In this document: positions 18,758-21,049 of the stretch, piece after piece
Position numbering within the stretch: the first letter of the stretch is position 1
How the letters are laid out: every line of letters starts with the position of its first letter
NCBI GenBank assembly: GCA_027604005.1
Contig: JADGJT010000358.1
Coordinates: 2,172-23,220, forward strand
Length of the DNA: 21,049 nt
Direction: 5' to 3'
Source of the DNA: Dinochytrium kinnereticum
Taxonomy: Eukaryota > Chytridiomycota > Chytridiomycetes > Chytridiales > Chytridiaceae
Made by a program: the position numbers and the translations under genes
Notes under the pieces: model-generated
Database searches by the model: none
What the model was told of the DNA's origin: nothing
What the model saw: the letters and a program-made list of their open reading frames with translations, nothing else

Positions 18758-19047
18758 ATGGCAAACCAAACCTCCCCACCTCAGCCGATGAGTACTCAAG
18801 GATCCGCAGAACATGACATAAAACTGCGAGAAACTCAAGATGCCCAATCTGGACTGGAAGGTTTGTCTGATGGTATTCGCTCTCTAAAGCCAGATGATCA
18901 GCCTTGATAGATCATCTCAAATCTCTGAATTCCGAGAACGGTCGTCTTCTGGTCGAACTTAAGAACATGGAGTTGATTCTCGCGAGGCTGTCCGAAGATC
19001 AGAAGACGGTGCTGCAGCAGTCTGCCAGCGTTCAAGCCGCTGCATGA
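18758..19047 (+). CDS. 82-residue coiled-coil protein, two exons
   Basis: The exons are 18758-18860 and 18902-19047 around a 41-nt GT/AG intron. Neither exon alone forms a good gene, but joined they give one clean 82-residue frame. The N-terminus is short and polar (MANQTSPPQPMSTQGSAEHD). The rest is a heptad-like amphipathic helix: 'LIDHLKSLNSENGRLLVELK' and 'MELILARLSEDQKTVLQQSA', ending in SVQAAA. This is the shape of a small helical subunit of a larger complex. I cannot assign a family. An in-frame ATG at 18788 would shorten it by ten residues. An AATAAA at 19094-19099 lies 46 bp after the stop. Confidence 0.7.
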
Positions 19048-19093
19048 GCGGCCATCTATGCCAGGCAGCAGTTATGAAGATTTGCATGCACTT

Positions 19094-19099
19094 AATAAA
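19094..19099 (+). terminator. Poly(A) signal of the 82-residue gene
   Basis: A canonical AATAAA lies 46 bp after the stop of the small coiled-coil gene and 78 bp before the CFAP77 start codon. Confidence 0.45.
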
Positions 19100-19177
19100 A
19101 CGGGTGATTTACCTGCCGTGCCTTTCTTGCAAATCCACATCTAGCCTCTCTCAATTGACATCCTATAGCTAGTAATC

Positions 19178-20298
19178 ATGAGGCCTTCAGGAAGCTCCTC
19201 GAAGACTACGCACAACCCGTTGCTAGTTAGAGACTCTGTCGGTAAAACGAGGCCGTCCGTGTTTGACCTTCCTGGATCAGAGCATGTTTACGGGAAAAAG
19301 GTTGAAAGAAACCCGGAAGAGACAGCGGCGCAAGGTAAATAAAGTCATGAGCAATTATCGGCTTTGATCGCTGGAAGTTGATTATGATTCAGTCCTACAG
19401 CACTGGAATGTGAAGGCCACATCAAAGCATGCCATCCCCGCTCTCGATTACATTACGATGAATCGCAATACTGCCAAGCAAGGGATCAATTCTCCAAAGG
19501 ACATTCGGGAGTATCGAAAGTCACACCCTGTCAGGATGAAAGTTGGAGACAATGAAGTTTACGCCAAGTTGAACACTGCTACCAACGGCGAGACGTCTGC
19601 TGAGCTGCGAAGGCAGAGATTAATTGGACCTCTTCCTAGTGACTATGATAAGGGTTTTGCATATGGCAAGCCGACAAGGTAAAACGTGATGACGAGGTTT
19701 GTTTGTTCTAAGATTCAACTGCAGACCGTCAACACCAGTTGCACGCTTGATGACCGATGCTTATCAAAGAGAATGGATAGAAGATCAGGAGAAACGAGAA
19801 AAAGAACGGGAAACCTCCGAGAGGGTATGCAAACCATACATAAAAACTTTGAATTAAAGGCCATGCCCATAGGAACGTGCGAAGAGGAAGCAGAACAAAA
19901 CAATTACCCCCGCTAAAGTTGCTTTGCCAAAGAAAGTGCTACTCATCGACAAGGACCCGAAAGATCTATTTAAACTGAGCAAGTTCCAAAAGGCACAGCC
20001 TAAGATCAGCTCTTTGAGGAAAAATGAGCCTATAACTTTAGTCCATGAGGGGAGTCCTTCAAACTACACTAGCGGAAATATCTTGCAGAAGAAACCGTCC
20101 TCTGCCGATGCCGAGAAGGTTGTTGCAAGGTCTGCTGAGCCACCGGCCGCGGATGTACATTCGAAGCGGGAGGTTCGGTTCGATAATGGCTTGGATCGTG
20201 AGATTGAGAAAACTAAAAAATACACCACGGAGCCCGGACGTGCTCCTGAAGGATGGGAACCTACTGCCGAACTGCTGAGGTCTCTGAAAGTCAACTGA
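19178..20298 (+). CDS. CFAP77: Cilia- and flagella-associated protein 77, four exons
   Basis: The exons are 19178-19334, 19393-19678, 19725-19824 and 19873-20298, encoding 322 residues, close to the roughly 320 of the human protein. CFAP77 is a microtubule inner protein of axonemal doublets. Recognisable parts: the N-terminal 'FDLPGSEHVYGKKVERNPEE' followed by 'VLQHWNVK'; 'DIREYRKSHPVR'; 'LIGPLPSDYDKGFAYGKPTR' running across a splice junction into PSTPVARLMTDAYQREWIED; then a charged helix and 'FKLSKFQKAQPKISSLR'. The Y-G-x-P-T-R-P-S-T-P motif, rebuilt only after removing the 46-nt intron, is the strongest support for both the family and the gene model. The C-terminal 100 residues are polar and probably disordered, ending in 'GWEPTAELLRSLKVN'. 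The gene implies a flagellated (zoosporic) life stage. Confidence 0.85.
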
Positions 20299-20464
20299 GT
20301 AACTACAATCCAACAGCGGGGAGCCGGCAATCAATTAAGATCTTCCAAGTTAACGCGGAGTGGTGAGATGCGGTCAAAATAGATCAGATAACCACCCATA
20401 AGAAAGTTCTTTTTATCAAATCCAAAGATGAGAGGACCTGGAAAGGTCTTCCGAGAAACATGTA

Positions 20465-20491
20465 AATAAAGCCATGCGGTGACCTAATAAA
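20465..20491 (+). terminator. Candidate poly(A) signals after CFAP77
   Basis: AATAAA occurs at 20465-20470 and 20486-20491, 166 to 187 bp after the CFAP77 stop, in the 285-bp convergent interval with NIP7. Upstream, at 20435-20448, a five-base-pair hairpin (GACCT, GGAA loop, AGGTC) is present. No minus-strand AATAAA for NIP7 is seen. Confidence 0.35.
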
Positions 20492-20583
20492 TAATGTATT
20501 GAAAAGTAGTATGCACAAAGGGAGCAGATACTTAAGGGGGCCATCGCAAGACGCCAGAAACAGGTGAAATAACGAAAAATGCA

Positions 20584-21026
20584 CTAAATAAGCATATCCT
20601 CATTCCGGAGATACTCCCCAACATCTGCTTGATGGTAAACCACAATAGCTGTAGGATCCACCTTGCGAGTATCCTGGGTCGTTCTCGCAGTCACTCCGAA
20701 ACCCAAGGGGACGTCCGACATTGAGAAAATAACAACACCCTGATGTTCCGGGGTATCTTCGGTGATTCGTCCAAGGTGTGCCTTCAAAACATGGTTTCCA
20801 TACATGAACGGCATCTCCCCGTTCGGCTTCACCCAAACCTTATACTGAAAAAGCATGAGCGCTTTCTTTATCAAAATGTGATAAATATACCTTCGCGTAT
20901 TGAGCAAGGTACTCCAGAGCGGTGATGTGAAGCTTGAACTTTCCAGATTTGGTGAACTTTCCAAAGCAAACTCCAAGGGAGAGCATCTGCGGGTTGATGC
21001 TGGAAGCCTTCTTCATGATCTCATCG
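20584..21026 (-). CDS. NIP7: 60S ribosome biogenesis protein NIP7, 3' part
   Basis: The two terminal exons are present: 21026-20891 and 20844-20584, around a 46-nt intron. Together they give the C-terminal 131 or so residues. The sequence reads as NIP7 throughout: '[20 protein letters not shown]', '[10 protein letters not shown]' then [13 protein letters not shown], and the PUA domain with '[20 protein letters not shown]', '[20 protein letters not shown]' and '[20 protein letters not shown]'. NIP7 is an RNA-binding factor of pre-60S particles needed for 27S pre-rRNA processing. The upstream exon boundary is an acceptor ending GCATCAG at 21027; the 5' exons (roughly the first 50 residues) lie beyond the window edge. 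Confidence 0.95.
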
Positions 21027-21049
21027 CTGATGCATTAAATATTAGTCAA

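Noticed and set aside
1..21049. tRNA, rRNA, transposon or CRISPR content
   Set aside because: I saw no tRNA-like A/B boxes with a clover-leaf, no reverse transcriptase, transposase or integrase motifs, no long terminal repeats and no spaced direct repeats.

Overview
The window looks like nuclear DNA of a flagellated early-diverging (chytrid-like) fungus. Three things support this. Most genes are split by very short spliceosomal introns: I could place 54, all between 35 and 58 nt. Several products have fungal orthologues or domains (CreC, SEC12, TFA2, NIP7, DUF3605, DUF8032). One gene encodes a good CFAP77 candidate, a ciliary doublet-microtubule protein that is kept only where there is a flagellum. 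Genes are packed tightly, with 5' or 3' ends often separated by 30-250 bp. I see no tRNA, rRNA, CRISPR array or mobile element.

Layout, left to right. 3-1418 (+): leucine-rich/RNI-like protein, possibly 5'-truncated by the window edge. 1454-2135 (+): DUF3605 protein in four exons. 2207-4234 (-): CreC/WDR20-type WD40 protein in ten exons, convergent with the DUF3605 gene and sharing a palindromic poly(A) element with it. 4268-5750 (+): SEC12-like ER membrane exchange factor in nine exons, divergent from CreC with only 33 bp between the two start codons. 5811-6266 (+): 112-residue single-pass membrane protein, probably mitochondrial, with an intron directly after its ATG. 6357-9948 (-): unrecognised 1053-residue coiled-coil protein in eleven exons. 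10147-10488 (-): small unrecognised protein. 10725-15076 (+): 1328-residue ARM-GAF-GAF-PAS-adenylyl cyclase in ten exons. 15194-16104 (-): TFIIE beta subunit. 16263-18026 (-): nuclear-type protein with two DUF8032 domains. A 731-bp divergent upstream region follows. 18758-19047 (+): 82-residue coiled-coil protein. 19178-20298 (+): CFAP77. 20584-21026 (-): 3' part of NIP7.

Most of the window is housekeeping: secretion (SEC12), transcription initiation (TFA2), ribosome assembly (NIP7) and regulated deubiquitination (CreC). The most interesting gene is the cyclase. Its tandem GAF domains carry the NKFDE-type signature of cyclic-nucleotide-binding GAFs, and the domain order GAF-GAF-PAS-catalytic is that of cyanobacterial CyaB1/CyaB2, here fused to an N-terminal armadillo-like segment. 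It may link cAMP feedback to zoospore or flagellar signalling, but that role is inference. All exon models were spliced by eye from GT/AG signals, frame and protein continuity. They are internally frame-consistent but not backed by transcripts.
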